Assembly: GCA_963837715.1 (NCBI GenBank)
Contig: CAWIOF010000002.1
Coordinates: forward strand, 1,240,001 to 1,304,000
Direction: 5' to 3'
Length of the DNA: 64,000 nucleotides
Origin: JANYLB01 sp963837715
Lineage (GTDB): Bacteria; Actinomycetota; Acidimicrobiia; IMCC26256; JANYLB01
Below, in pieces: positions 1-9,840 of this stretch. How positions within the stretch are numbered: the stretch's first letter is position 1; every line of letters begins with the position of its first letter. The position numbers were made by a program, and so were the translations under genes. The notes beneath the pieces were generated by a model. That model saw only the letters and a list, made by a program, of their open reading frames with translations, was not told the DNA's origin and did not search any database.

Positions 1-15
1 CCTCGAGGAGATCGA

Positions 16-987
16 ATGAAGGACGACCCGTGGCTCGACGCTCAGCGGCTCGAAGTCGGCGGGTCGCGGTTCATCGCCGGCGTGGTCCCCTCCTGGGAAG
101 TCGACGATCAGTTCGTCATCGTCAAGCCGCCCGAACTCATTCGACAGTACCTCGCGCTCCTCGACGAAGAGAAGCCTCGAACAATCGTCGAGCTGGGCGT
201 CAAGGAGGGAGGCTCGACGGCCCTCATCGCGCTCGCCGCGAAGCCCGACCGGTTGCTCGCGGTCGACCTGGCCGCGGAGATCCCGAAGCGTCTCGCTGAG
301 CTCATCGACGCCCACGATCTCAGCGGGTCCGTCGTCACCGCGTTCGGTCTCGACCAGGGCGATCGGGCCGCGCTCACCGCGTTCATCGACGAGAACCTTC
401 CCGACGGTGGTTTCGACCTGGTCATCGACGACGCGTCGCACGTGCTCGGTCCCACCCGGACGTCGTTCGAGATTCTGTTCCCCCGGCTCCGGCCGGGCGG
501 CCTCTACGTCGTCGAGGACTGGAACTCGGACTGGGATGCGGCGACCTACCTGGCCCGGATCCACCCCGAGGGGGCCGAGCTCACCGATCGGATCGGCACG
601 GTCAACCAGATCTTCAACGCGTTGAACTCGCCGGATCACGGCCTCTCCGAGGAGGTGCTCGCCCGCATCAACGAGTCCGCAGCAACCGCGTTCCTCGAAG
701 ATGTCGACACCGCCCCACGGACCTTCCTCGAGTCCGTCGCCGCGGCCGTCGATCGCACCGATCGTTCGGTCTTCGCGGGTCTCGATCACGGCGACGGCGG
801 CCGGTGGCGTCCGCTCGCCGATTTCGCGGTCGAACTGGCGATGATCCGAGCTTCGAAGCCCGACCTCGTCGACGAGGTGACCATCACGGGCGAGTGGTTG
901 ACGGCTCGGCGGGGAAGTGCGGAGCTCCCGCTCGACGACTTCCGTCTCGACGACTGCTGGACCGACTTCTTCGGCTACCTCCGCTGA
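16..987 (+). CDS. Class I SAM-dependent methyltransferase (Methyltransf_24-like), paralogue A
   Basis: Predicted soluble S-adenosylmethionine-dependent methyltransferase of 323 residues, probably acting on a sugar hydroxyl in the surrounding glycan locus; the substrate is inferred. The SAM-binding loop is seen as VELGVKEGGSTALIAL (about residues 58-73), and a later acidic block VIDDASHVLGPTRTSFE precedes the LRPGGLYVVEDW strand. This VIDDASH signature recurs in the proteins at 23798 and 35730, so the three are paralogues. The start is supported by a GAGGAG ribosome-binding site just upstream. The gene converges on the methyltransferase ending at 1009. Confidence 0.82.
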   Translation: MKDDPWLDAQRLEVGGSRFIAGVVPSWEVDDQFVIVKPPELIRQYLALLDEEKPRTIVELGVKEGGSTALIALAAKPDRLLAVDLAAEIPKRLAELIDAHDLSGSVVTAFGLDQGDRAALTAFIDENLPDGGFDLVIDDASHVLGPTRTSFEILFPRLRPGGLYVVEDWNSDWDAATYLARIHPEGAELTDRIGTVNQIFNALNSPDHGLSEEVLARINESAATAFLEDVDTAPRTFLESVAAAVDRTDRSVFAGLDHGDGGRWRPLADFAVELAMIRASKPDLVDEVTITGEWLTARRGSAELPLDDFRLDDCWTDFFGYLR

Positions 988-1008
988 CACCCGGGCGGCG
1001 GTCCGGGA

Positions 1009-1773
1009 TCAGACCTTCCCGGCGATCACGTACTGCGTCCAGAGGAGCCACTTGAGGCGCGACGCGCGCAACCTCGGTTCGAGCTTGCGTTCCAGACGGA
1101 GCGCGGAGTCGCCGAGGAACTCGCTCACGAGTGGCAGGTAGACCCCGCCGAGCCAGGTCTCCCTCGCGGCGAACCCGGCCTGGGCGAGCTGGGCCTGGAG
1201 CACGGTGCTGGTCATGAGGTTGATGTGCTCCGTGTCTTCGATCGCCTCGCCGTAGATGCGCTGCACGACGTCGATGACTCCGGGGAGGAACGCCAACTTC
1301 GCCGTGACCTCGAGGGGGCTGTACCGCTGGGGTGTTGACAGGATCAGGGTTCCGCCCGGCTTCAGGACTCGGTTGATCTCGGCGAGCGCACGGCGCGAGT
1401 CCGGCACGTGCTCGATCACCTCGGTGCAGAGGATCAGGTCGAACGAGTCGGTGGGGAGCGCAGACCTCGTGATGTCGTCGCGCACGAGGCGAAGCCCGGG
1501 CACGCTCTCCGCCATGGGTGCGAGGTGCGTGAGGTACGTGTCCTCGATGTCTATCGCGACGACGTCGTCGGACACCTCGGCGAGGGTCGGCAGGTACACA
1601 CCCGATCCCGGCCCCACCTCCAGCGCGTGGCCCCGGCCCGTACCGCAGCGCTGGATGGCCGCGACGATCCAATCCCGCCTCGTGGTGTGGAGCCAACGTC
1701 GCGTGGGATTGGACGACGTGTACAGCATCTGCTGGAACTCGAAGCGGTCGGGCGTGACGTTCCCGGCACTCAT
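1009..1773 (-). CDS. Class I SAM-dependent methyltransferase (Methyltransf_11/25 type)
   Basis: A 254-residue methyltransferase. The SAM motif I is LEVGPGSGVYLP, followed by VVAIDIEDTYL (acidic residue at the end of beta-2), DLILCTEVIEHVPD and a VLKPGGTLILSTPQRYSP motif, all typical of small-molecule or sugar methyltransferases. The reading frame stays open further upstream, but I chose the ATG at 1773 because it overlaps the stop of the upstream gene (1770-3350) in an ATGA arrangement, implying translational coupling. It likely works with the glycosyltransferase-methyltransferase fusion encoded just before it. The acceptor cannot be told from sequence. Confidence 0.85.
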   Translation of the reverse strand: MSAGNVTPDRFEFQQMLYTSSNPTRRWLHTTRRDWIVAAIQRCGTGRGHALEVGPGSGVYLPTLAEVSDDVVAIDIEDTYLTHLAPMAESVPGLRLVRDDITRSALPTDSFDLILCTEVIEHVPDSRRALAEINRVLKPGGTLILSTPQRYSPLEVTAKLAFLPGVIDVVQRIYGEAIEDTEHINLMTSTVLQAQLAQAGFAARETWLGGVYLPLVSEFLGDSALRLERKLEPRLRASRLKWLLWTQYVIAGKV

Positions 1774-3350
1774 GCGGACCCCGGTGGACCCTTTTCCCTG
1801 CGGGCACACACGCACAACAACGACGTCCCGACGGGGAGGGGGACGAGCGACACGATCGCCCACTCGATCCGCGTGAGCAACATGCTGACCAGGTTGATCA
1901 GTGACGACTCGACGTCGAGGCCGAGCTGGGCACTGCGACCCGGCGTGGCTCTTCGCCTGAGCCAGACGGGAACGAACAACCAACTGAAGACGTGCGACAT
2001 CCACAGCACCTCGAAGCCTCCCTGCTCCAGATCCTGGCGCAGTCTTCGGGTCGTGTAGCGGCGCGCGTGACCGAGCACTTCGTCGGCCGCGCTCCAAAGG
2101 AGAGGATGGGCAGGCACGTTCACGATGAGTCGTCCCTCGGGCGTGAGGATCCTCGCGGCCTCACGGATCGTCGGGACCGGATCGGAGATGTGCTCGATGA
2201 CATCGAGCAGGCACACCACGTTCGACGTGGAGTCGCCCAAGGGAATCGAGGCGGCGTCACCGGCGACGCCGAACAGCGCGTGACGGCGTCGCGCGGCGAC
2301 GACCAGCTCCGGGTTGCCTTCGAGCGCGAGGGAACGGTCGGGTGCCCAACCGAGCATCGCCGTAACGCCTCCGGGCCCGGCGCCGACGTCGATGAGCCAG
2401 CCGTCCTTCGGCGCGTATCGCCGCATCAGCAACGACACGAAGGTCGCCTTGTTCCTGAACCACCAGTGGCTGGTGTCGGCCTCGGCGAGTGCCGTCGCGT
2501 TCTGGTCGGCGAACGCTCCACCACCCGTGTCGGCCTTGGAGCGCACGCGCAGCACCGTCCGGAGACGGCGCCGGATCCGTGGGATCGCCTGGAGCATCTT
2601 GACGCCGTCGCGCAGGGGATGGACGCGCGACCCCGCTTGGTGGCGCCACTCGATGCCGATCTCCTGGACGGTGACGCCGAGTGCGCGACTCACCGCGATC
2701 ACCTCGACGTCCCATGCGAACCCTTCCTCGCCGCAGAGGGGGAGGATCTTGTTCCAGACGCCGGTTGGCGCCGCTTTCGCTCCGCACTGGGTGTCGACGA
2801 TGCCCGGGACCAGACTCAGCTGCACCGCACGGTTGTACGAACGACCCAGCAACTCCCGGCCCGGACTCTGGCGGCGGGTGATGCTCGAGCTCGTCGCGCC
2901 ACGCGAACCGATGGCGAGGAGCTGCGCTCTGGCGGCCGCGTCGACGATGCGCTCGAGCTCGGTGAGCGGTGTCGCCAGGTCGAGATCGCAGAACGCAGCC
3001 AGCTCGGTTCGTGCCGCGGCCAGCCCCGCCGCCACCGCGGCACCCTTGCCGAGGTGGGTTCGGCGGAGCAGCCGCATCCGACCACTCGACCCACCCTCGA
3101 TGAAGCGCTGCACGAGCCGGGCCGTGTCGTCGCTGCTCCCGTCGTCGACGAACACGATCTCGCCGTAGGGAACGTAGCTCTCGATGAAGTCGCGGAGCTC
3201 CGGCGCGTAGGACGCGAAGCGGCTGGACTCGTTGAACAGCGGCACCACCAGCGTGAGCGATCTCGCGGAAGCTTCACGCGTCAGAACGCCCGCTGAACCC
3301 GTGTCGGCCGCGGTGTTGGAAGGCGCGCGAGGAATGTCGACGGGGCTCAA
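1770..3350 (-). CDS. Glycosyltransferase family 2 - SAM methyltransferase fusion
   Basis: A 526-residue two-domain enzyme. Residues about 31-255 are a GT-A fold family 2 glycosyltransferase of the dolichyl-phosphate sugar synthase type: LVVPLFNESSRF, VFVDDGSSDDT, and CDLDLATP as the DxD-like metal site. Residues about 285-460 are a methyltransferase starting after a SHWWFRNK segment, with LIDVGAGPGGVTAM as the SAM loop and VVCLLDVIEHISDP. The C-terminus (about 465-510) has hydrophobic stretches that could contact the membrane. A TTG start at 3350 is chosen because a TAAACT hexamer lies exactly six bases before it. It overlaps the downstream methyltransferase by four bases. The sugar and acceptor are unknown. 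Confidence 0.83.
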   Translation of the reverse strand: MSPVDIPRAPSNTAADTGSAGVLTREASARSLTLVVPLFNESSRFASYAPELRDFIESYVPYGEIVFVDDGSSDDTARLVQRFIEGGSSGRMRLLRRTHLGKGAAVAAGLAAARTELAAFCDLDLATPLTELERIVDAAARAQLLAIGSRGATSSSITRRQSPGRELLGRSYNRAVQLSLVPGIVDTQCGAKAAPTGVWNKILPLCGEEGFAWDVEVIAVSRALGVTVQEIGIEWRHQAGSRVHPLRDGVKMLQAIPRIRRRLRTVLRVRSKADTGGGAFADQNATALAEADTSHWWFRNKATFVSLLMRRYAPKDGWLIDVGAGPGGVTAMLGWAPDRSLALEGNPELVVAARRRHALFGVAGDAASIPLGDSTSNVVCLLDVIEHISDPVPTIREAARILTPEGRLIVNVPAHPLLWSAADEVLGHARRYTTRRLRQDLEQGGFEVLWMSHVFSWLFVPVWLRRRATPGRSAQLGLDVESSLINLVSMLLTRIEWAIVSLVPLPVGTSLLCVCARREKGPPGSA

Positions 3351-3362
3351 TGGGATAGTTTA
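3351..3362 (-). promoter_or_regulatory. Candidate leaderless promoter (-10 TAAACT) for the GT2-MT fusion gene
   Basis: On the minus strand TAAACT (3362-3357) is followed by six bases and then the TTG codon at 3350. The spacing would put transcription start on the first base of the start codon. The same layout recurs at many genes here. Confidence 0.45.
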
Positions 3363-3426
3363 CCTCACTTGTGCACGGAAGGGCGATGGGCGCGGACACC
3401 AACTCGTGGGGCCCGTTGATGCTCCG

Positions 3427-5618
3427 ATGAGCGCGGCGCGCTACGCCGTCGGCATTGCGGCACTGGTCGTCGCCCTAGTGCCGGTCGCCGTGGGCTCACG
3501 GGTGCTGTGCCGCCGGCTGCTCCCCCGGTTCCAGGGCCCGCCGGCATGGCTCTCGACGGCAGTCGTCGGTCTCACGATCGTCATCCTCGCATCGGAGGCG
3601 CTCGGCACCTTCGGAGCCTTCACGCTCCTCCCACTCGTGGTGACCCTCGCTGCGTCGGGCTCCCTCGCGTGGTGGATCGGGAGACGGGCAACTTCGGCAC
3701 CGGAGACGACCGAGGGCCCAGAAGTCGGGCCAGCGCCCGCAGCGGATCGGACCGGACCTTGGGGCACGTACGCGGCGATCGTCGCCGTCGGCGTCGTCGC
3801 CGCGGAGTGGAGCATCCGCACGGTCGATGCACTGCGGTTCGGCATGCTCGGGACCGACAGCATCTGGTACCACCTCCCCGTCGCGGCGCGGTTCGCGGTG
3901 ACCGGCCGCACATGGGATCTGCACTACCTCGACGTGGTCGCCGCACCCGGCTCGACCACGAACTCCCTCACGGCGTTCTACCCCGGGGCATCGGAGCTCC
4001 TGCACGGTCTCGGGATGGTCTTCCTCAAGGGTGATCTGTTCTCGCCGCTCCTCAATCTGCTCTTTGTCGCTCTGGCGCTCCTGGCCGGGTGGTGCGTCGG
4101 ACGACCGTACGGCCTCGCCCCGGTGACGCTGATCGGCACGGCATTCCTGCTCGCAACCCCTGCACTCGCGCTCCTCAATGCGGGCAGCGCGATGAACGAT
4201 GTCGTCGGGTTGGCACTGATCCTGGCGGCCACAGCGATCCTGGTGACGGCGACGAGCGAGCTGGGGGGCCGGCTCAGCTGGGCTGCCCTGGCGATCGCGG
4301 CCTCGGCGGCCGGCCTCGCGTTCGGCACCAAGTACACGTTCATCGCCCCCGTCGGAGCCTTGGGCGTCGGAGTGGCGGTCATCGGCGAGCGCGGTGAGCG
4401 GGTGTGGCGAGCCCTTTTGTGGTTCGGTGCGGTTGCACTCGCCGGTGGGTACTGGTACGTCCGCAACCTGGTCGCGGTGGGCAACCCGATTCCTCAGCTC
4501 GAGATCGGCATCGGCCCGATCCAGCTTCCGCACCTCGCATGGGAGGGTACCGAATCGGTCGCGAAGTACCTGTTCGACCTCCGGGTGTGGCGGGTCTACT
4601 TCCTGCCTGGTCTCGGCGCGGCGCTCGGTCCCGCGTGGGTCCTCTTGATCGCAGCAAGCGTCGCCGGGATGGTGCTCGGCGCCTGGCTCGGACCGGGTCG
4701 GACGATCCGGATGCTGGCCGTCGTGGCCGGGGTGAGCCTCGCTGCCTTCATCGTCTCCCCGCAGGTCGTGGGGTCTGTCCCCGGTTCCCCCATCTACTTC
4801 GCGGTCAACCTCAGGTACGCCCTGCCTGCACTCGCCCTCGGTGTCCTGGTGCTCCCGCTCGCACTCGATCGATGGGGTCGGCGCGCGGCCTACGGGGTGC
4901 TCATCGGGTACGGCAGCGCGTTGCTCATCACGCAACTCGATGCGGGTACCTGGCACCGCTCGCAACGATTCTCGGCTCTTCCGACCGGCGACGCTCGATC
5001 ATTCGCGATCAGCGGGGCGATCGGCGTGGGGGTCATCCTCGTTGCCGGCGCGTTCCTCGCGCTCCGCGATCGGACCGGCGATCCCGCGTCCCCGTCACGC
5101 CGCGTGCTCCAGGTCATCGCATTGGCGCTGCTCATCGTGGGTTGCGCCGGGGGCTACGTGCTCGCCGCGAGTACCGAGATCGTCGATACCACGACGCTCC
5201 CGTCCTGGCAGAGATCTTCCGACGCGCCGGACATATCCACGATGCGCGGATCGCGATCGTCGGGACGGTGCTGCACTATCCGCTCTACGGCACCGACGAC
5301 ACCAACGACGTCCAGCACATCGCCGTCCACAAGAAGACGGGAACGTCAACTGCGCTGAGCGACTGCGCGTCCTGGCGGCGTGCGATCAACGACGGCGCCT
5401 ACCGCTACCTCGTGATCACCAACTTCCAGTACCCGTTCCCGAACGGGAAGATCCCGCTCGAACAGGTGTGGACGAAGGGTGATCCCGCCGCTCGACTCCT
5501 TGTCGACGACACCAGTCGGCCCGGAACCGGAGCGTGGATGTACCGGATCGACGGTCGACTCGATCCGTCGAGCTGTCCGCAGACCGCCACCCCGACCGCA
5601 CCGACGACGGGCGGCTGA
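3427..5618 (+). CDS. Polytopic membrane glycosyltransferase-like protein (GT-C type), frameshifted near 5205
   Basis: A large integral membrane protein with repeated hydrophobic segments. The first extracytoplasmic loop carries MLGTDSIWYHLPVAARFAVTG, where the D and H/Y residues resemble the acidic loop of lipid-linked sugar-using GT-C enzymes. The C-terminal extracytoplasmic part includes HYPLYGTDDTNDVQH and a CASWRRAINDGAYRYLVI segment, recognisable from actinobacterial relatives. These C-terminal motifs lie in a different frame from the rest: the frame used from 3427 must shift at about 5203-5211 (one base missing) to continue to the stop at 5618. I take it as one gene with an indel. The start is ATG 3427; the frame is open further upstream but would overlap the divergent gene. 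Confidence 0.7.
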
Positions 5619-5631
5619 CGGAGCGGGCGAC

Positions 5632-7311
5632 TCAGGGTCCCCGGCACAGCTCGGTGGGCACGGTCGGGAAGGCGCTGCTGAAGACCACGGTGACCGGCCC
5701 CCCCACGACGTGCACCGTCGTCCCAGCGAGCGGCCGGAAGATCCGAGGCGAAGACAACGTGCCGTCGGAGAGCGGGGTTCGCGCCATCAACACCCCACCC
5801 CGGAACACGAAGGTGTCGCCCCGCAGGAGGTCCAGTGTCTTCGGGCTCGCGAGCGCCGAGCACCCAACCGCGGCGACGGGTGCCGCATCCTGACGGAGCG
5901 CGATCCGCAGCGTGGCGATGGCCACCTGGTCGGGGGTCGGATGCGGCTCGGGAATCCGTCCCGAACGAGTTCCGTCGAGCAGCCAGCCCATCGTCATCGC
6001 GGGCTCGAAGGGATCGATCTGCAACGAACGCGGCACGGCATGAGCGAGCGGTGACTGCGTGACGTTCACGACGCTTCGGTCGCCGAGGGTGAAGCGGGCG
6101 AGCCCCGTCGGGCGGATCGCGTCGATGTTGCCGGGAATCCCGACGACGAGAAGCACGAGCATGACGGGCATGAGGATCCGCCAGCGGCGCGCGAGCGCAT
6201 CGGCCGCGACGGCGATCGCGGGGATCGCCAACGCCGCGACGATGTGAACGTAGCGCGATGTCCGCGCAAAATCGGCGCTGAAGGCAAGGGTGCGGCCGTA
6301 GTCGTCGATGCCACGACCGAGGCCGAAGGCGAATCTCCCGCCCGCGGTCGTGAGGAACAAGGCGGCGCCGACGAGCATCGCGCCGGGTACCGCCGCCCGA
6401 CGGCGGAGCTGCGCCAGCGGGACGCGAGCCCAGGCGGTAACGAGGCCCGCGACGAGCACGACGCCGAGGGCGATGCCCACGCCCGGCAGCTGGCCCATCT
6501 TCACGAACGCATTCGCGAGGCCCGTGACGGTGAACCGCAGCACCACTCCGAGCGCACCCGCACTCGGCTGGGATGCGGAACTCGCGTACGCCGAGTACCA
6601 GAGGCCGTAGACGACCGCGAGCGGAAGGGTGTTCACGAGCGCGGCCCACCAGCCGCGTCGGACGACCACGGCGATGCCGACGATGATCGCCATGGTGACC
6701 GCGACACCCGAGCACATCAGCCCGACCACTCCGAAGGCGATACCGATCGCGTCGCGGCGATCCGGTGGCCCATCGTGGTCGGCGAAGAGGAGATGGGTCA
6801 GCCCGCAGACGAGCGCCCCGACGAATCCGATCTGGAACGCCCAGACGATGTTCTCCCGTCCGGAGCCGAGGAACAGGAAGAGTGACGCGGCTGCCGTCGC
6901 TACCCAGGGACCGACGGAGGCCCGGCGCATGATCCGGCGGAGCAGCACGGCGGTCACCAGTTGGAGGCTCACCGTGAGCACCTGATACGGCACGTAGCTC
7001 CGCAATCCGAAGAACCGCCACATCAGCCGGTAGACGATGATCGGCAGCGTGGTCCAGTGCTCGTTGTGGGAACGGAGCACGTCGTGGAGGCTCAGGCTGC
7101 GCGCCGCGAGGAAGTCCCACTCGTCGAGGTAGAACCACTGCTCGTTCCCACGCACGAGGTACAACGGGAACGCGATCACGAGCGCGGCAACGAACGCGAG
7201 GCCGGCTGCAGTCGCGGCCGTGCTGCGGCCCTCGCCGGCCAGGGGGCTCGCCCTCCACGCCCGCACCAACGCCGGACGCGGCTTCGAACGGGGCGCGCTG
7301 ACCGTCGTCAA
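5632..7311 (-). CDS. Polytopic membrane protein, GT-C-like, paralogue 1
   Basis: A protein of about 559 residues with roughly ten or more hydrophobic segments and a short C-terminal extracytoplasmic domain. Its first loop has RGNEQWFYLDEWDFLAARSL followed by HNEHWTTLPIIVYRLMW; the acidic DEWD and the HNEHW pair are plausible catalytic loops of a lipid-sugar-using transferase. It is a close paralogue of the protein at 12071-13711, sharing these motifs and a similar C-terminus (FSSAFPT.P..LCRG). The frame is open to 7347, but a promoter shared with the 14544 gene occupies 7318-7347. The TTG at 7311 sits six bases after its -10, so I prefer that start. Donor and acceptor are unknown. Confidence 0.75.
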   Translation of the reverse strand: MTTVSAPRSKPRPALVRAWRASPLAGEGRSTAATAAGLAFVAALVIAFPLYLVRGNEQWFYLDEWDFLAARSLSLHDVLRSHNEHWTTLPIIVYRLMWRFFGLRSYVPYQVLTVSLQLVTAVLLRRIMRRASVGPWVATAAASLFLFLGSGRENIVWAFQIGFVGALVCGLTHLLFADHDGPPDRRDAIGIAFGVVGLMCSGVAVTMAIIVGIAVVVRRGWWAALVNTLPLAVVYGLWYSAYASSASQPSAGALGVVLRFTVTGLANAFVKMGQLPGVGIALGVVLVAGLVTAWARVPLAQLRRRAAVPGAMLVGAALFLTTAGGRFAFGLGRGIDDYGRTLAFSADFARTSRYVHIVAALAIPAIAVAADALARRWRILMPVMLVLLVVGIPGNIDAIRPTGLARFTLGDRSVVNVTQSPLAHAVPRSLQIDPFEPAMTMGWLLDGTRSGRIPEPHPTPDQVAIATLRIALRQDAAPVAAVGCSALASPKTLDLLRGDTFVFRGGVLMARTPLSDGTLSSPRIFRPLAGTTVHVVGGPVTVVFSSAFPTVPTELCRGP

Positions 7312-7317
7312 GGATGC

Positions 7318-7347
7318 AGCGTGACCGACCTTGCGACAGACGGTCAA
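7318..7347 (-). promoter_or_regulatory. Candidate promoter, TTGACC -35 and CACGCT -10, duplicated at 14577-14605
   Basis: On the minus strand TTGACC (7347-7342) and CACGCT (7323-7318) are 18 bases apart. The 12 bases around the -10 and the 10 bases around the -35 are identical to the pair upstream of the TylF-like gene at 14544. The following TTG at 7311 begins six bases after the -10. Confidence 0.5.
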
Positions 7348-7404
7348 ATTCGGCCGCTTTCGCGCTCGGCACTACTCTGACGCTCCGTCTCCGAGAGGTC
7401 GCCG

Positions 7405-8115
7405 ATGCCCGACACGACCACGCCGTACTTCTTCATCCACATCATGAAGACCGCGGGAACGACCCTGCAGGCCCACGCCACCAGCAACTTCCCCGGGGCG
7501 CTGTTCCCCGATCCACGGGTCGACGACATGTACACGGCGTACATGTCGATCCCCTACCTCCTCGACCTACCGGATGAACGGCGGACCAGGATCGACTTCT
7601 ACCGCGGCCACTACCCCGCAGTGGTCACCGAGCTCATCGGGATCGACCTCGTCACCCTCACACTGGTGCGCGACCCGGTCGAGCGGACCATTTCGTTCCT
7701 CAAGCAGAACAAGCGAATGAGCGAACCCCACCGGGACCTCTCGCTCGAGGAGATCTACGAGGACGACTGGTTCTTCCCGACGCAGATCCACAACCACCAG
7801 GCCAAGATGTTCGCGATGTCGCCCGACGACGACCTGAACTCCTTCTTCGACGTCATCGACATCGACGACCGCCGGCTCGCGCGGGCGAAGGCCAACCTGG
7901 CGAAGATCGACCTCGTCGGCTTGAGCCACGAGTTCGACACATTTCTCGGCGCGTTGCACGACCGGTACGGGTGGCACATCTCCCCCGTCGACCGCGCCCG
8001 CGAGAGCACCGAACCGTGGACCGTCGACGCCGCGTTCCGGCGGCGGATCGCCGCGGACAACGCGGCCGACATGGAGTTCTACGAGTACGCCCGGGACCTG
8101 GTTTCCCGTCAGTAG
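7405..8115 (+). CDS. Sulfotransferase (Sulfotransfer_2-like), paralogue 1
   Basis: A 236-residue cytosolic sulfotransferase predicted to move sulfate from PAPS to a hydroxyl, probably on a sugar. The 5'-phosphosulfate loop is HIMKTAGTTLQAH (about residues 12-24) and the 3'-phosphate motif is LVRDPVERTISFLKQ. The C-terminal signature IAADNAADMEFYEYAR is shared with the paralogues at 15856, 17759 and 21867. It is preceded by a TACTCT -10-like hexamer (7373) and an AGAGG ribosome-binding site. Its 3' end overlaps the convergent PhyH gene by 7 bases; a sulfotransferase next to a PhyH dioxygenase recurs at 15856-17757. Confidence 0.82.
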   Translation: MPDTTTPYFFIHIMKTAGTTLQAHATSNFPGALFPDPRVDDMYTAYMSIPYLLDLPDERRTRIDFYRGHYPAVVTELIGIDLVTLTLVRDPVERTISFLKQNKRMSEPHRDLSLEEIYEDDWFFPTQIHNHQAKMFAMSPDDDLNSFFDVIDIDDRRLARAKANLAKIDLVGLSHEFDTFLGALHDRYGWHISPVDRARESTEPWTVDAAFRRRIAADNAADMEFYEYARDLVSRQ

Positions 8116-9133
8116 GCGAGCGGGATCCACCGTTTGGGATCGGGGTACGTCGAAGGGGCGAAGAACCAGCTCTCGAACCCATACCGTGGTTCGGTGAACT
8201 CGGTGCTGGCGTGCGTCTGGTGGAGCAGGAACTGGTCGAAGATCGCAGCGTCGCCCGGTTCGAAGACCGGCGAGCTGGCCGGCACCTCGGCAGTGAGTCG
8301 CTCCACGTCTTCGACAACCGCGCGGTACTCGTCGACTCCCTCGGTGCCGTGGGTCTTCACCAGACCGTCGAGCCGCCGCGGCCACATGGTCAGGCCCGGT
8401 GCGACGTCACCGCAGCGCGTCACCGGCACCCAGACGTTCAACGTACGCGCGTTCATTCCGTAGACAGCCGCGTCCTGGTGCCACCCACCACCGCGTCAGC
8501 CGGCAGGCGCCGCTGCGCGAGCTTGACGAGTGAGAGTGCGGGTGCCTCACCGAAGTAGTCGCCCACGACATCGGTCACGCCGCTCTCGCCGAACGCTTCA
8601 AGCAGCTCGAACAGGAGCCGCGGTGAATCGGGCACGTAGGCCGTGCCACTGGCCATGATGATCGCCCGACCCATCATGGTCACGCCGTAGGCGTCGGTGT
8701 TCAGCGGGTCGAACCACGCCGGGTCTCGCTGGCGGGTCGCACGGAAGTGCTCGAACGCCTCCCAACTGCGGTCGATCCCCTCCCGCAGCTGTTCACAACG
8801 CTCGGCCGAGATGAGCCCCCGCACGACGAGGCCACCGTGATGATGGATGGCGGAGCGGATGGTGCCGGCGTCGAGCTCGGTCGCCGGAACCTCCGGGATC
8901 CCTTCGACACCCGCGAATCGATCCGGCACCGGGGCGTCCCAGTCGGCGTCGGGGCCCGACCGGTCGACCTCGGGCCAGGCCGCGTTGCGGAGACGAACCA
9001 ACTCGCGCTCGACCCGGGGATCGGGGTTGTCGCGGTTCGCCCGCGTGAGCTGGGCGATGGCATCGAGCGCGGCTCCCGCGGTGGCGAGCTCCTCCGCCCG
9101 GGCCAGGAGGGCCTCGGTGTCGGTGACGGTCAC
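8109..9133 (-). CDS. PhyH-family Fe(II)/2OG dioxygenase with TPR-like N-terminus, frameshifted near 8485
   Basis: The gene is read as two pieces, 9133-8453 and 8456-8109, in different frames. The first ends at VVGGTRTRLSTE, but in the next frame the same DNA gives GGWHQDAAVYGMNARTLNVW, which restores the WHQD iron-binding motif found in the paralogues at 11051, 16714 and 42764. One G appears missing in a run (plus-strand C run 8484-8486). The distal ligand is probably the H of FLLHQTH, with R in EPRYGFESWFF binding 2-oxoglutarate. The N-terminal 45 residues (AEELATAGAALDAIAQLTRANR) form the helical block shared by this subfamily. Expected role: hydroxylation of a small molecule or glycan. It follows the 9142 dioxygenase by 8 bases. 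Confidence 0.72.
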
Positions 9134-9141
9134 GGCGTGCG

Positions 9142-9840
9142 CTATGCCGCCGGTTCGGACGACCGCTCGCGATAGTTGATCGAGAAGAGTCGGCGCCCGG
9201 TCCGGCCGTAGTAGCTGGCGTGGATCGAGCGGAAGTCCCAGACGACGAGGTCTCCGGGTCGCGTCTCGATCGCAATCGACGGGATGTCTCGCGCGTCGAC
9301 GCCGAAGTGCTCTTCGATCTCCATCGGCTCGCGGAAGCCGCGCCGGAGATCGGTCGCGAACGTCTCCTTGAAGTGGTGCGATCCCGGGATCACTCGGATG
9401 GCACCCGAATCGGCCGTGAGATCGTCGAGGTAGAACGAGAGCTTCACGTGATGGATGAGCATGGGCGCGCCGTAGGTGTCGGAGTGCCAGAAGCTCTCGC
9501 AGTCGAACAGGTTCCCGTCGCTCTCGGCGTACTCGTGCTCAGGACCGAGCAGGGATGTGACGATGCCCTGCACCCGCGAATCATCCCGGAGGCGGTCGAG
9601 TCGCGGGTCCTTCGTGACGAACTGCGGGATGATGACTCGGCGCTCCTCCCCGTGGAGCTCCACGTGGGTCTCCATCCGGGGATGGCCTTCGGTGGCGAAC
9701 ACGTCACCGAAGGCCTCGCTGATCTCGTCGATCTCGTCGCGGAAGAGACCCGGGAGGTGCAGGAACCCGAACGTCTCGAAGAACCGCACCTGCTGGTCGG
9801 TGAGCCCGGCGATCGTGTCGATGTCGTTCGAGCCCGCCAT
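9142..9840 (-). CDS. PhyH-family Fe(II)/2-oxoglutarate dioxygenase, compact form
   Basis: A 232-residue non-haem iron oxygenase. The facial triad is visible as H and D of ESFWHSDTYG and the H of FRSIHASYYG, with R in GRTGRRLFSINYRE as the co-substrate anchor; PGSHHFKET and RPGDLVVWDF are typical PhyH strands. Unlike the four longer family members in this window it lacks the N-terminal TPR-like block and begins with ITDQQ-like sequence near IAGLTDQQVRFFETFGF. Its ATG shares one base with the stop of the upstream radical SAM gene (TGATG), and the frameshifted dioxygenase follows 8 bases later, so the three form one operon. Substrate unknown. Confidence 0.85.
   Translation of the reverse strand: MAGSNDIDTIAGLTDQQVRFFETFGFLHLPGLFRDEIDEISEAFGDVFATEGHPRMETHVELHGEERRVIIPQFVTKDPRLDRLRDDSRVQGIVTSLLGPEHEYAESDGNLFDCESFWHSDTYGAPMLIHHVKLSFYLDDLTADSGAIRVIPGSHHFKETFATDLRRGFREPMEIEEHFGVDARDIPSIAIETRPGDLVVWDFRSIHASYYGRTGRRLFSINYRERSSEPAA

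Noticed and set aside
3496..4965. 489-codon minus-strand open frame
   Set aside because: Antisense to the membrane protein gene at 3427; composition is arginine/glutamate/proline-rich with no family motif, as expected for the reverse of a GC-rich gene.
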